64,000 nucleotides of DNA from positions 2,170,001 to 2,234,000 of the forward strand of contig OW818662.1 in the NCBI GenBank assembly GCA_942492915.1. The letters run 5' to 3'. Position numbers and translations under genes: made by a program. The DNA comes from Turneriella sp942492915 (lineage in GTDB: Bacteria > Spirochaetota > Leptospiria > Turneriellales > Turneriellaceae). The notes beneath the pieces are model-generated. The model searched no databases. It was not told the origin of the DNA and was given only the letters and a program-made list of their open reading frames with translations. Below are positions 42,963-52,565 of this stretch, piece after piece (position 1 is the first letter of the stretch; every line of letters starts with the position of its first letter).

Positions 42963-43901
42963 ATGCAGATTCGACACCTCACAATAATCGCGGCAGCATC
43001 TTTTGTTCTAACCTGCAGCGCGGGAAAGACCTTGCACCCGCCTAAACTGCAAGAAGAATTCAATCGCTACTGGCAGCGGGGTAAGGCAGAACTGAGCCGG
43101 TATTCACTGACGCAGGCGCGTTATGGAAATCTGAATAAGGGTGAGATGATAGTGATCATGGTGACTGAACCCTTCAACGGCGATAAGCAGGTAAAATCAG
43201 ACACCAACAGTGGAACCGCAGTGCGCCAGGTTTTCAAAGCGCAGACAATGCGCCGCTTTGCCACCGGCATTTATGACTATTCGATGACGACGACAAGTTT
43301 CAAACCGATCGACGATTCCCAGACGAACACCGCTTTCAAGATTACCGGCACCTCGGTTGACTGGTGCGGGCAGACCTTTACGCAGCTGAACCAGACGGAG
43401 GGCGGTTACCGCGTCGAATCGCGTTCATATTTTGAAAGCGAAGCGGATGAAAATTTTTCTGTAGGTCAGGCATTCAGCGAAGACGAAATCTGGCAGCGAA
43501 TTCGCGTTTCGCCCGAAGAGTTACCAGTAGGATCGATCAAAGTACTCCCGTCGCTCGTCGCGACACGGCTGCGCCACCGTCATTTCGGCGTCGAAACCGC
43601 AACAGCGACGCTCGCCGCGTATACGGGCAAAGACTTTTCGGGTGGCAGTCTGCGCAGCTACCGCCTTGTGTACGAACCAGGTTTGCCCGGCGAACGGATT
43701 GTCGAATTTGTATTTGAATCGGCTTTCCCGCAGAAGGTTGCCGGTTACACAGAAGAATACGCCGATGTTTTCTCAAAGCCGCGCCGACTCAAGAGCGTTG
43801 CGAAGCTGACAAAGCTGACTTTGGTCGACTACTGGAACAAGCATGATCCTGAGCATGAAGTGCTGCGACGACAACTGGAAGTGACTGGGTTTAGTAACTG
43901 A
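42963..43901 (+). CDS. Putative lipoprotein of unknown function
   Basis: A 312-residue protein from ATG at 42963: MQIRHLTIIAAASFVLTCSA has a loose lipobox LTC. The mature part has TQARYGNLNKGEMIVIMVTEPF, FATGIYDYSMTTTSFKP and DWCGQTFTQLNQTEGGY, a pattern I have seen in spirochaete outer-membrane proteins, but no named family. Septum-shaped (beta-rich). The longer ORF to 42903 includes a non-signal N-terminus and is rejected. Confidence 0.7.
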   Translation: MQIRHLTIIAAASFVLTCSAGKTLHPPKLQEEFNRYWQRGKAELSRYSLTQARYGNLNKGEMIVIMVTEPFNGDKQVKSDTNSGTAVRQVFKAQTMRRFATGIYDYSMTTTSFKPIDDSQTNTAFKITGTSVDWCGQTFTQLNQTEGGYRVESRSYFESEADENFSVGQAFSEDEIWQRIRVSPEELPVGSIKVLPSLVATRLRHRHFGVETATATLAAYTGKDFSGGSLRSYRLVYEPGLPGERIVEFVFESAFPQKVAGYTEEYADVFSKPRRLKSVAKLTKLTLVDYWNKHDPEHEVLRRQLEVTGFSN

Positions 43902-43927
43902 TTTGGACGCCGCGTAACTCGGTCAGA

Positions 43928-44776
43928 TCAATTATGCTGCAGCCAGAGTTTCAGATTCGCAAAACATTCCACCTCTTCTTCGAGAATCGGTATGTGACCC
44001 GAATTGGAGTATTCATGGTACGCTGCGCGCGGCATTTTGCGCGCGATCTCCCGGGCCTGTAGCGGCGAAACCACGCGGTCGTGCGTGCCGGTGATGAAGA
44101 GCACAGGCATTGTCGACCCGAAGAGCGCAGGCCTCAAATCGGCTTTGTCAATGATACTGAGCCAGGCACCCATCGCTTCCGGGGGCAGGTTCAACATCTG
44201 TTCCCGATATGCCTGCACATATCGATCCGCATCGCGTCTTTTAAAGAAGGCCTTGCTGTCGTGCACTCCTGTTTCGAAAATATTTCTGAAGGCATCGGGC
44301 AGCGACCTTATAAAGGCGAAAGGCAGATGCAGTGCCGCGTGCAGGTTTAGCTTGTAGAGCTCTCTCGCGAAACCCAGAGGCCCTTTAACCGGCCCGTGCA
44401 CGACCGGGCCAATCGCCACCACGCGTTTGACGAGCTCGGGGTGCATGACTGCAAGAGCGAGCGCCACAAGACCGCCTGTTGAATGGCCAATAAGGGTGAT
44501 CTTCTTTTTGCCAACGATCTGTTTTATTGCTGCCGCCTGAACGGACGCGACTTTAATAAGATCAAAATCGCGCATATTCTCGGCCAGCGTCGCCGGGTGG
44601 TGGCCAAGCAGATCGAGGTTGTGGCAGGTGCCGAGAGCCTCAAAATCCCGAATAACCGGGCCCCAGAAGTTGCGCACCGAACACCAGCCGTGCAACAGCA
44701 CAAAACCATCAGAACCTTCGCCAGAACTCTCGCAGGCAAATCGGTGTGACCCGACGCTGACCTCATGCGTTGCCAT
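43928..44776 (-). CDS. Alpha/beta hydrolase
   Basis: A 282-residue alpha/beta-hydrolase-fold protein. LLHGWCSVRNFWGPVIRDF is the oxyanion HGxx region, IGHSTGGLVALALAV the GxSxG nucleophile elbow, LFITGTHDRVVSPL the acid region and YSNSGHIPILEEE the catalytic His. No signal peptide. Esterase, lipase or epoxide/peroxidase possible; substrate unknown. ATG at 44776. Confidence 0.88.
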   Translation of the reverse strand: MATHEVSVGSHRFACESSGEGSDGFVLLHGWCSVRNFWGPVIRDFEALGTCHNLDLLGHHPATLAENMRDFDLIKVASVQAAAIKQIVGKKKITLIGHSTGGLVALALAVMHPELVKRVVAIGPVVHGPVKGPLGFARELYKLNLHAALHLPFAFIRSLPDAFRNIFETGVHDSKAFFKRRDADRYVQAYREQMLNLPPEAMGAWLSIIDKADLRPALFGSTMPVLFITGTHDRVVSPLQAREIARKMPRAAYHEYSNSGHIPILEEEVECFANLKLWLQHN

Positions 44777-44873
44777 AGACCACCAGACACAAGCCCGCAC
44801 AGGGTCAGTCAATCAAATGCCGGTTCGACGCATTTTGATTTTCAGCATGTCTGCCGCGCAGATTGTAGCGGAA

Positions 44874-45248
44874 ATGGCGCTCAAAGTGCTTATCGTCGAC
44901 GATTCCCAGATTATGCGCGATGTGATCTCCAAATTTCTGCGCAATTTTGACCTTGAAATCGTCGGCACAGCGCGCGATGGCGAAGAGGCTATTCGTCTTT
45001 TTAAAGATCTGCAACCCGACATCGTCACTTTAGACATCACCATGCCTAAAGTCGACGGACTGGCCGCTCTGAAAGAAATGAAAAAGATCCGCGCCGCTGC
45101 GCAGATTATGATCGTCTCGGCGATCAACGACAAAAGCGTGCTGTTAAAAGCGCTCGATGCGGGCGCAGCGCTTTTCGTAAACAAACCTGTCTCAGAAGCT
45201 ACCGTGAAGGCGGCGATCGAAAAGCTGCTGAACCAAAGCGCGACGTGA
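44874..45248 (+). CDS. CheY-like stand-alone response regulator
   Basis: A 124-residue single receiver domain starting MALKVLIVDDSQIMRDVISK, with acidic pair at 9-10, phospho-acceptor Asp54 (LDITMP), Ser82 and Lys104 (NKP). CheY-type regulators act by protein interaction and have no output domain. Its TGA overlaps the next gene's GTG start by 4 nt, coupling it to a CheA-like membrane kinase. The upstream open frame is not supported. Confidence 0.9.
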   Translation: MALKVLIVDDSQIMRDVISKFLRNFDLEIVGTARDGEEAIRLFKDLQPDIVTLDITMPKVDGLAALKEMKKIRAAAQIMIVSAINDKSVLLKALDAGAALFVNKPVSEATVKAAIEKLLNQSAT

Positions 45249-47932
45249 CCAGCCTTCGACTTGCATTTGCGGCAGCGCTACTGTTGGCGCGTTCGCTCAC
45301 AGCTGCAACCGTTGAGGCCAATGTGTCCGACGGCGTTGCCGACCTGACCCAAACGACTATAACTGATTCGCAAGAACTATCTCTCGACGGGCAATGGAAA
45401 TTCTATTGGCAGGATTTCATACCTGCTGATGGCTCCGCGCCAAAAGATTATCCGATCAATTTACAGGTTCGCGGCACGTGGAAGAACGCAGACTACCACG
45501 GAACCCGGCTTCCCGCTACAGGCTGGGGTAGCTACGCGTTGCTGCTGTTAGTCGGTAACGCGAAAGGCGACCTCGCACTGCGAATGCCGAACGTGGGTAC
45601 CGCATACACCCTCTACGCCAACGGAGAACAGATTGCGAGCACCGGCACCCCTGCCAGTGACAGAGCCCAATCGGTCGCCCGCACGCAGCCGCAGATCGTC
45701 CGTTTGCCGCCACCTGATTCCGCAGGCCGCATTCTGCTGGTGGTTCACGTCTCAAACTTTGAAGACCGGCACGGGGGTATCTGGCAGACGGTAAGGCTTG
45801 GCCGCGCCGAACACATGCTGCGCGAACTGAACAATAGTTTTGCCATGGCAGCCTTTCTCTTTGGCGCCATCTTTCTTATCGGCCTGCACCATTTCTTTAT
45901 GTTTGCACGCCGCCGAAGCGAAAAATCGAACCTTGCTTTCGCCTTGCTCTGCATTTTGTTCGCGTTGCGTCCCCTCGTCGAAGGCAATCGCTACCTGCTG
46001 ACACTGGTACCTGAGCTGCCCTGGACTGTGAACTCGCGGTTAGCCTACCTCACGTTTTATGCGGCGGTGCCTCTCAGTGCATGGTTCTTGCGTCTGGTTT
46101 TCCCCCGCCAGTTTCACATCAGGGCATTTTTCACCGTACTCGCAATTTCGGTGCCTGCGAGCCTCGCGGTCGTACTTTTACCGGCGCGGTATTATTCTGA
46201 GACTCTCAGCGCGTTTCAGCTCTTCGCACTGGCGATGATCGTCTACAGCATCTATACGATAGTCGTGGCCGTGCGTCGCGGTGAGCGGGGCGCGAAGACT
46301 CTCGCCGTCGGGCTTGCGGTACTATTTGCGGGCGCGACGATAGACATTCTGACCGTGGCGAATATTCTCAACTGGCCTGACGTCTCGCCTTTCGGACTCA
46401 TCGGCTTTATTCTTTCCCAATCCGTTTTGCTCAGCCTGCGGCAAGAAGACGCATACCAGAATCTTGAAGCGCTCGCGCAAGAGAACCGCGCTCTCATCAG
46501 TTCAATGGAAATTAAGATTCTCGACCGTACGGCCGAGATCGCCGAACTCAGCGCTGAAGGTGACGCGGTTCTCGACGCGCTCACAGAGGGCGTATTTCTC
46601 ATCGGCCGCGACCAGGCAATCGGCAACAAGATCTCCCGCAAAGTTGTTGAAATGCTCGAAATCGAAGCAGACGAACTGACGCAGAAGCCGTTTTCTCAGG
46701 TAATACTGCACATAACCGGATCTGAAATCTCAGAAGACGCCCGGTTATTTCTCAATGTGCTCTTTAACCCCAACATGGACGACGAAACCGTCGAGCAGCT
46801 GAATCCGCTGAGCCGCCTCGTGATTCGGGGTCTCACGTCTCAGCAAACCAGAATACTGCAGTTCACTTTTACGCGGCAATGGCGCCAGAAACGCATCATG
46901 GCGGCATTCGTATCGTGCCGCGATATAACGGCAGACGAAAGAATGCGCGAAGAAATTGCCGAACGTGAGGTACGCGCGCAAAAGCAGCTCGAGATTGTGC
47001 GAACCCTGTTCAGCGTAAACCCCGAAGCGCTGCAGGCGTTTTATGGCAGCATCGAAACAGAACTCGAAGATGTAGATTCTGCGCTCAGCCCCGAGAGCGA
47101 TCTGGCACCCGAAGCAAGAATTGAAAAAGTCTATAGGGCGGCGCACACTATAAAAGGGAGCGCGCAGCTCTTTAAGGTCGATTTTATAGCCGGCGAGGCG
47201 CATGCGTTTGAAGACAGACTGCAAGAACTTCTGAAACGGGGTAATATCGAAAACATAGATCTGCTCGGGGTCAATCTTGGCTACACAGAACTGCAGCAAG
47301 CGCTTGAAGAATTTGAAGCCATGATTCTGAAAATTCTCAAATTTCAGAAAGAAGCGAGCGGCATGCATGTCAATGCAGTCGATATGCTGCGCGAGGCCTT
47401 GCCGCGTATGGTCGCGGAAACAGCAGAAAAACTGGGAAAAAAGGCAGAGATCAAATTCACGAATTTTTCGCCCGAATTGATTCCCCGCAGGCTGGCCGCC
47501 ACGCTGCGTGACAGCCTCGTACAATCGGTACGCAATGCATTGGCCCACAGCATTGAAATGCCCGCAAGACGCAAAGAGCTGGCCAAACGCGAAACCGGAC
47601 TCATCGAGATCAGTGTCGAAGAAACAGAGAACACTCTGTTCATTAAGGTGCGCGATGACGGCAGCAGCTTCGATATTCCGCGTATTCGCATGCTCGCGGC
47701 TGAAAAAGCCCTGGCGACAGCCGCTGAGATCGAAACAATGCCCGATCACGAAATTGTCAATTTTATCTTTGAACAGGGTTTCAGCACGGTAGAAGCTGCC
47801 GGTTCAGTCGCGGGACGCGGTGCGGGAATGAACGTCATCGCAGCCAAGATACGCCAGGCAGGCGGAAAGATTCGGATTCAATGGGGCAAAGAACAGTTTA
47901 CTGAGTTTACCTTTGTCTTACCGAAAAAATAA
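45245..47932 (+). CDS. 7TM-DISM sensor kinase with Hpt and CheA-type ATPase domain
   Basis: An 895-residue protein. Signal peptide, then a 7TM-DISM extracellular domain (LDGQWKFYWQDF, GWGSYALLLLV, TYLYANGEQIA-like, VHVSNFEDRHGGIW), seven membrane helices (about residues 195-400), a coiled-coil linker, a PAS-like domain, an Hpt-type domain with AAHTIKGSAQLF (His634), and a CheA-type HATPase (RNALAHSIE, VRDDGSSFD, GRGAGMNVI). The conventional HisKA dimerisation and CheA P5/CheW domain are not visible. It would autophosphorylate the Hpt His and pass phosphate to a receiver; the adjacent CheY-like gene overlaps by 4 nt. Sigma factor gene follows after 9 bp. Confidence 0.85.
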   Translation: MTSLRLAFAAALLLARSLTAATVEANVSDGVADLTQTTITDSQELSLDGQWKFYWQDFIPADGSAPKDYPINLQVRGTWKNADYHGTRLPATGWGSYALLLLVGNAKGDLALRMPNVGTAYTLYANGEQIASTGTPASDRAQSVARTQPQIVRLPPPDSAGRILLVVHVSNFEDRHGGIWQTVRLGRAEHMLRELNNSFAMAAFLFGAIFLIGLHHFFMFARRRSEKSNLAFALLCILFALRPLVEGNRYLLTLVPELPWTVNSRLAYLTFYAAVPLSAWFLRLVFPRQFHIRAFFTVLAISVPASLAVVLLPARYYSETLSAFQLFALAMIVYSIYTIVVAVRRGERGAKTLAVGLAVLFAGATIDILTVANILNWPDVSPFGLIGFILSQSVLLSLRQEDAYQNLEALAQENRALISSMEIKILDRTAEIAELSAEGDAVLDALTEGVFLIGRDQAIGNKISRKVVEMLEIEADELTQKPFSQVILHITGSEISEDARLFLNVLFNPNMDDETVEQLNPLSRLVIRGLTSQQTRILQFTFTRQWRQKRIMAAFVSCRDITADERMREEIAEREVRAQKQLEIVRTLFSVNPEALQAFYGSIETELEDVDSALSPESDLAPEARIEKVYRAAHTIKGSAQLFKVDFIAGEAHAFEDRLQELLKRGNIENIDLLGVNLGYTELQQALEEFEAMILKILKFQKEASGMHVNAVDMLREALPRMVAETAEKLGKKAEIKFTNFSPELIPRRLAATLRDSLVQSVRNALAHSIEMPARRKELAKRETGLIEISVEETENTLFIKVRDDGSSFDIPRIRMLAAEKALATAAEIETMPDHEIVNFIFEQGFSTVEAAGSVAGRGAGMNVIAAKIRQAGGKIRIQWGKEQFTEFTFVLPKK

Positions 47933-47941
47933 TGGCGTGAG

Positions 47942-48517
47942 ATGATACCCGTCGAACCACACGAGTCTCGTCCCGAAAACCCCGAGCGCAATTCAACGCT
48001 CGAAGCAGATTTTCAGCGCATCTACAACAAGAGCAAGAATCGGGTTTTGAACTATATCACGCGGTCTGTGCGCGACCGTGATGAGGCTCTCGATCTGTTG
48101 CAAGAAGTATTCATCACATTTTACGATAAATTGCCCGAACTCGATATTTCGACCGACCGCATCGAATCATGGCTCGTCAAAACCGCGCGGAACGTCATTC
48201 TCACCTATGTGCGCGACACGCACCGTCGTCTGACCCGTGATCTTCAGAATACGCAAGAAAGCGACACCTGGGAGAAAGACGAACAGGTCGGCAAAATCTA
48301 TCAGAAAGAACTTGAAAAACACATCGACGGCTTTCTCGAATCGCTCAACGACAACGAGCGCAACCTTTTCATTCTGCAGAAAATCGAACAGGTAAAATAC
48401 AGCGAGCTTGAAAAAATACTCGGTGTGCCCCAGCGAACGATGAAGCGCATGGCTGCAAACCTCATGCAGCGCCTGAAAGAGCGCACGTCTTTTGATAAAG
48501 ACTATCTGGAGAACTAA
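47942..48517 (+). CDS. Sigma-70 family RNA polymerase sigma factor (ECF-like)
   Basis: A 191-residue sigma factor. Region 2: RDRDEALDLLQEVFITFYDKL; region 4: LNDNERNLFILQKIEQVKYS and then ILGVPQRTMKRMAANLMQRL. It follows the sensor kinase by 9 bp, so it is probably in the operon with the CheY-like protein and kinase. No anti-sigma or FecR gene is adjacent, unlike the sigma gene at 28888, so the kinase pathway may control it by another route. Confidence 0.85.
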   Translation: MIPVEPHESRPENPERNSTLEADFQRIYNKSKNRVLNYITRSVRDRDEALDLLQEVFITFYDKLPELDISTDRIESWLVKTARNVILTYVRDTHRRLTRDLQNTQESDTWEKDEQVGKIYQKELEKHIDGFLESLNDNERNLFILQKIEQVKYSELEKILGVPQRTMKRMAANLMQRLKERTSFDKDYLEN

Positions 48518-48537
48518 ACGAGAATTCGCGCAGGCGA

Positions 48538-49272
48538 CTATTCCATCGGTTTCCAGGAAAAGCCCTGGTAAACTTCAGCCGGGCCAAAATTTCCCTTGTA
48601 GCTCATTTTCGGATGCTTCTGCAAGTAAAGTCCCAGATTCAGAAACTTCAAACCGAGCAGCCGTACCTTCTCGAGGGCGAGCAGTATATTCAGAGTCCCA
48701 AGAGATCGGTCGGGCATTTCAGGTTCAAAGACAGAGTAAACTGCTGACAGGGAATCTTCGGTCACATCAAACGTCGCAAAAGTGAGTACCTGCCCGTTTT
48801 CCTTTACAGTCAGCTCAAGAGACGAAGCGGGATTCATGTACATCTGCCGAATCATGGCCACTGCCAGATTCTGCCGCACCGCAAGAAGCGAATCGTCACC
48901 AAAATCTTTGTGGCGTGCGAGCTGGTACCTGACATAAAGTTCGAATTTTTCCTGTGAAGCTTTGGGCTGAGCCCAGAGGATTTCAACACCTTTGTTGCGC
49001 GTGAGCACCCGGCGAAACGACCGATTCGGTTTGAAACGGTCGGCGAATACCCGGTACGGAGTACACTCGCTGCAGGCGCGGCAAAACGTGCGGTAATAAT
49101 CCGGCCCGAAGCGCCGGTAGCCCTTGTTTAGAATGCGCGTGATCTGCGCCTGTGTAAACTGGTGATTTTCGTCGCTGATCGTGTGGTTACGTGTAGCGCG
49201 TTCTGGGTAATACCCGCAAGGCCCCTCTGTATAGAACGACTGCACCGGGACAAGTACCGTTTCGATTTTCAA
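48538..49272 (-). CDS. bpt: Arginyl/leucyl-tRNA-protein transferase family (Bpt-like)
   Basis: A 244-residue protein. CGYYPERATRNHTI and FRACSECTPYRVFADRF-like CRACSECTPYRV match the ATE N-terminal Zn-type Cys motif, and LNILLALEKVRLLGLKFLNL, GLYLQKHPKMSYKGNF and PAEVYQGFSW the ATE C-terminal domain. The family transfers Leu (Bpt) or Arg from tRNA to N-terminal acidic residues, tagging proteins for ClpAP-type degradation. Convergent with the sigma gene and next to asd. Confidence 0.9.
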   Translation of the reverse strand: MKIETVLVPVQSFYTEGPCGYYPERATRNHTISDENHQFTQAQITRILNKGYRRFGPDYYRTFCRACSECTPYRVFADRFKPNRSFRRVLTRNKGVEILWAQPKASQEKFELYVRYQLARHKDFGDDSLLAVRQNLAVAMIRQMYMNPASSLELTVKENGQVLTFATFDVTEDSLSAVYSVFEPEMPDRSLGTLNILLALEKVRLLGLKFLNLGLYLQKHPKMSYKGNFGPAEVYQGFSWKPME

Positions 49273-49299
49273 CCTGTCGCGCTAAAAATTGATGAACGT

Positions 49300-50301
49300 A
49301 TGGCCGGTAAGAATGTAGTGATTGCAGGTGCCTCAGGCGCCGTCGGAATCGAGTTCATGAGCGTACTCGAAAAAATGAATTTCCCCGTTGCATCGTTGCG
49401 ACTGCTCGCAACAAAACGCAGCGCAGGCAAAAAACTGAAATTTCGGGGTGAAGAGCTCACTATCGAAGAGATGACACAATCATCGTTCAAGGGTGCAGAC
49501 ATCGCGCTTTTCTCCGCGGGCAGTTCGGTGAGCCGCGAATTTGAAAAGGCCGTCGTCGACGCAGGCTGCGTGATGATCGATAACAGCTCGGCGTTCAGAA
49601 TGCGCGAAGGCACACCGCTTGTCGTACCTGAGATTAATCCTCAGGATGCGAAGAAGCACCAGGGAGTAATCGCAAACCCGAACTGCTCGACAATCATCAT
49701 GCTGATGGGAGTTTTTCCGCTGCACCAGAAATATCCCGTACGCCGCATTGTGGTTTCAACGTACCAGGCCGCCTCAGGTGCGGGTTGGGCCGCAATGGAG
49801 GAGCTCAAAGACTCAACACGCGCGGTACTCGATGGCAAACCTTTTGCTCCTCAAAAAATGCCTTATCCCTACGGCTTCAACCTCTTCTCGCACAACACGG
49901 CAATTGACGCAGTGGGTTATAATGAAGAAGAGATGAAAATGGTCAAAGAGACGAAAAAGATTTTGTCTACAGACTCCATTGCGATCAGCCCAACCTGTAT
50001 TCGCGTACCGATCTTGCGCGCACACGCTGAATCGATTAACATTGAGTTTCTGAACGCGGCACCCACAGAAGAACAGGCACGAGAACTCTATGCGAATTTT
50101 CCCGGCGTGCGCGTGGTCGACGACCGCGCGCAGAACCATTTTCCGATGCCGCTCGAAGCCTCAGGCGAATGGGATTGCCTCGTCGGCCGCATAAGAAAAG
50201 ATGTAAGCATGCCTGACAAGGCGATGAATGTATTTATTGCGGGTGACCAGCTGCTGAAAGGCGCTGCACTTAACGCCGTGCAGATTGCAGCGCTGCTGTA
50301 A
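49300..50301 (+). CDS. asd: Aspartate-semialdehyde dehydrogenase
   Basis: A 333-residue enzyme of the usual length. MAGKNVVIAGASGAVGIEF is the NADP-binding start, NPNCSTIIM the catalytic Cys site, VVSTYQAASGAGWAAMEEL the conserved loop, and a closing RVPILRAHAESIN and MNVFIAGDQLLKGAALNAVQI. It reduces aspartyl phosphate to aspartate semialdehyde, a precursor of Lys/DAP, Met and Thr. It complements dapA and dapB about 10 kb away. The long N-terminal extension to 49162 overlaps the bpt gene and is rejected. Confidence 0.95.
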   Translation: MAGKNVVIAGASGAVGIEFMSVLEKMNFPVASLRLLATKRSAGKKLKFRGEELTIEEMTQSSFKGADIALFSAGSSVSREFEKAVVDAGCVMIDNSSAFRMREGTPLVVPEINPQDAKKHQGVIANPNCSTIIMLMGVFPLHQKYPVRRIVVSTYQAASGAGWAAMEELKDSTRAVLDGKPFAPQKMPYPYGFNLFSHNTAIDAVGYNEEEMKMVKETKKILSTDSIAISPTCIRVPILRAHAESINIEFLNAAPTEEQARELYANFPGVRVVDDRAQNHFPMPLEASGEWDCLVGRIRKDVSMPDKAMNVFIAGDQLLKGAALNAVQIAALL

Positions 50302-50324
50302 CTGTTTGCTGAAACGGCAAATCT

Positions 50325-52016
50325 TCAAGCAGCAGGTGGCTGAGTCCTGTTTGCGATGACAAGTAATGCCGCGCGGCCGTTGTATGTGATAGTCGTTGTA
50401 GCTGATTCGATCCAGACAATTTCGCCGCCCTTGCGCAGAACCCGCTGTTTGATACGGGGCAGAAAGGCCGTCGAAGGCTTGCGAAATAACTCTTTCATGC
50501 GCTCGATCAGCATCGACTGATCATCAGGATGTATGAACTGCAGCGAATTGACACCTATAAGCTTTTCGGCATCTTTTTCGCCAAAAAGTTCAGCGGCGGC
50601 CGAGTTAGCAAAAAGCACAATACCCGATTGGTGCACCAGCACCGCGTCACTGGTGCCCTCGATAATTTTGCGATAGCGCTCTTCGGTTTCCCGCAAAGCC
50701 ATTTCTGCACGTTTGCGCTCAGTTATGTCGCTGACGAGCGCCATGGCGCCAGTGATGTTGCCTTCTACATCGCTGAGCGGACTCGTGCTCATAAGGGTCC
50801 AGAGTTGGCTGCCATCGCGGTGAATTAGCACGCTCTCATGAATTTCCGCGATTCCTGAATTGCGGCGACTGAGACGCGCGCCACCATCGGCTTGGTCATC
50901 TGCTGGCATGAAATCAAAGAACGATTTCCCGACCATGAATTCAGTTGTACAACCCAGCATCTCGGCCATTCGACGGTTCACAAAAGTTGTTTGTCCCTTC
51001 TTGTCGACTGTCCACACGCCTTCGGTGGCTGTTTCAACCAGTCGCTGAAAGTCAATTGCACTTTTCTGCAGCGCCTGATCTGATGCTCTGCGCCGGGCTT
51101 CTTCTGCACGGTACGCTTCGAGCAGTTGTGCGTTCTTCTTCAGCGTGGCGAACCGTTCATTAAACACCGTCGCCAGCGTCATACCGAGAGTCGAAAGCGT
51201 CACCATAAAAAGCCAGACATTGGCATAATTGATCGGGGTCTTGCCCTGCGCAGTCGCACTCGCGATTGCGACGGCAACCACGATCGATGTAACGAGCAAC
51301 GTGACATGCCGGCCAAAACGCGTCGCAGCCCACGCCACGAAGATAAAAAACATGAATGCGCGCGGATACGCGGCCGCATTTTCGCCCGGGCCGCCGAGAA
51401 AATAAATACTCGCGACCGCGGTCAGTAACAGACCGACTGCAGCCTCGGCCAGTTTGCGCCCGTTCTGCCAGCCTTCGGGCATGGTACGCCAGATGAGCAA
51501 GAGCGGCGTCAGCGATATGATGGCCAGAGAATCACTCATCCACCATTCTTGCGCGTTCAGCAAGAACGCCGCCGAGAGGTTGCCGGAATTTTTCAATGAC
51601 CAGGCCGCAATGAGCGCACCGGGTATCGGCAGCAAGATGCCCGCAAACAAGATAAACTTGAGATATTGTGAGGAACGATCGAACGAAATGTCAATCTTCG
51701 CAACCCGTAGCAACCAGAACCGGGCTACAAGAATCTCGAGTACGTTTGCCCCAGTAAAATACACCTGCACCAAACCCTTTTCAGGGACCAGAACTGCCGC
51801 GATGACGCACGAAACCAATGTGGCCACCGCATAAGCAGGTCCACCTGCCAGAACAGCGGCCAGCGCGATGCCCGTGGCCGGCCAAAACAGCGTTACGAGG
51901 CCCACAGATGTAAAATACAGTGGAGCACCCAGAGTCGCCCCAAGGTGCACGGCGATAAAAAGCCCCACCGGCAGAATTTGACGCAATAACTCTGCACGGC
52001 TACCCGAGCTTCTCAT
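50325..52016 (-). CDS. MASE1-PAS-PAS membrane sensor without visible output domain
   Basis: A 563-residue protein. N-terminal eight-helix MASE1 domain (FWPATGIALAAVLAGG, WWMSDSLAIISLTPLLLIW) to about residue 275, then two PAS domains (DFQRLVETATEGVWTVD; ERYRKIIEGTSDAVLVHQSG). It ends after the second PAS with TTITYNGRAALLVIANRT and no GGDEF, EAL, kinase or phosphatase domain. Stop is clean and a small palindrome follows, so no sign of a frameshift. MASE1 sensors usually couple to GGDEF or kinase output. Confidence 0.85.
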   Translation of the reverse strand: MRSSGSRAELLRQILPVGLFIAVHLGATLGAPLYFTSVGLVTLFWPATGIALAAVLAGGPAYAVATLVSCVIAAVLVPEKGLVQVYFTGANVLEILVARFWLLRVAKIDISFDRSSQYLKFILFAGILLPIPGALIAAWSLKNSGNLSAAFLLNAQEWWMSDSLAIISLTPLLLIWRTMPEGWQNGRKLAEAAVGLLLTAVASIYFLGGPGENAAAYPRAFMFFIFVAWAATRFGRHVTLLVTSIVVAVAIASATAQGKTPINYANVWLFMVTLSTLGMTLATVFNERFATLKKNAQLLEAYRAEEARRRASDQALQKSAIDFQRLVETATEGVWTVDKKGQTTFVNRRMAEMLGCTTEFMVGKSFFDFMPADDQADGGARLSRRNSGIAEIHESVLIHRDGSQLWTLMSTSPLSDVEGNITGAMALVSDITERKRAEMALRETEERYRKIIEGTSDAVLVHQSGIVLFANSAAAELFGEKDAEKLIGVNSLQFIHPDDQSMLIERMKELFRKPSTAFLPRIKQRVLRKGGEIVWIESATTTITYNGRAALLVIANRTQPPAA

Positions 52017-52154
52017 TTAGACACACTCGGCGGTGATTCTTGGCGAGTAAAGGGAAAAAAACCAAATAACCAAGGCCAGCAGTGCTCAAAACGGACTTTA
52101 CGCATGGAGTCGCGAGACGCTCAGCTTGGTTGAGATCAACCATTCTGGCGAACT

Positions 52155-52565
52155 ATGCAAAAAAATATTACCAAACAGACTATCACAAATCTCAAGGCAT
52201 TGGCGATCAAAGCCTCAGAACAGGCGTATGCCCCTTATTCGGGCATTCACGTCGGCGCCGCGCTGCTCGCCAACGACGGCAATGTGTACCTCGGGTGTAA
52301 TGTCGAAAATGCGTCGTATGGTCTGACGATCTGCGCTGAACGCTCGGCGGTTTCGGCGGCGATGCAGTCAATCAGCCAAAGCCGTGACCGGCTTATTCGC
52401 GCGATCTACATTGTGAACAACAAGCTGCCCGCCATACCACCCTGCGGCGCCTGCAGGCAGGTGATGTTTGAATTCGGCAAAGGCGGCGTCGTCTATTTTG
52501 ACGGCAAAAAGGGCATCAAGAAAATTGAGATTGCAAAACTGCTGCCAGAAGCATTTTGGATGTAG
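52155..52565 (+). CDS. cdd: Cytidine deaminase
   Basis: A 136-residue cytidine deaminase. CNVENASYGLTICAERSAV has the catalytic Cys-Ala-Glu motif, and PPCGACRQVMFEF the two Zn Cys. Converts cytidine and deoxycytidine to uridine and deoxyuridine. Its end meets the 20-bp hairpin at 52566. Confidence 0.94.
   Translation: MQKNITKQTITNLKALAIKASEQAYAPYSGIHVGAALLANDGNVYLGCNVENASYGLTICAERSAVSAAMQSISQSRDRLIRAIYIVNNKLPAIPPCGACRQVMFEFGKGGVVYFDGKKGIKKIEIAKLLPEAFWM

Noticed and set aside
46745..47749. 334-residue minus-strand open frame
   Set aside because: Antisense to the sensor kinase; the plus frame has Hpt and ATPase motifs.
50325..50345. Hairpin between asd and the MASE1 gene
   Set aside because: CTGCTG/CAGCAG and TTTGC/GCAAA pairings exist, but the stem is broken and much weaker than the other junction hairpins.
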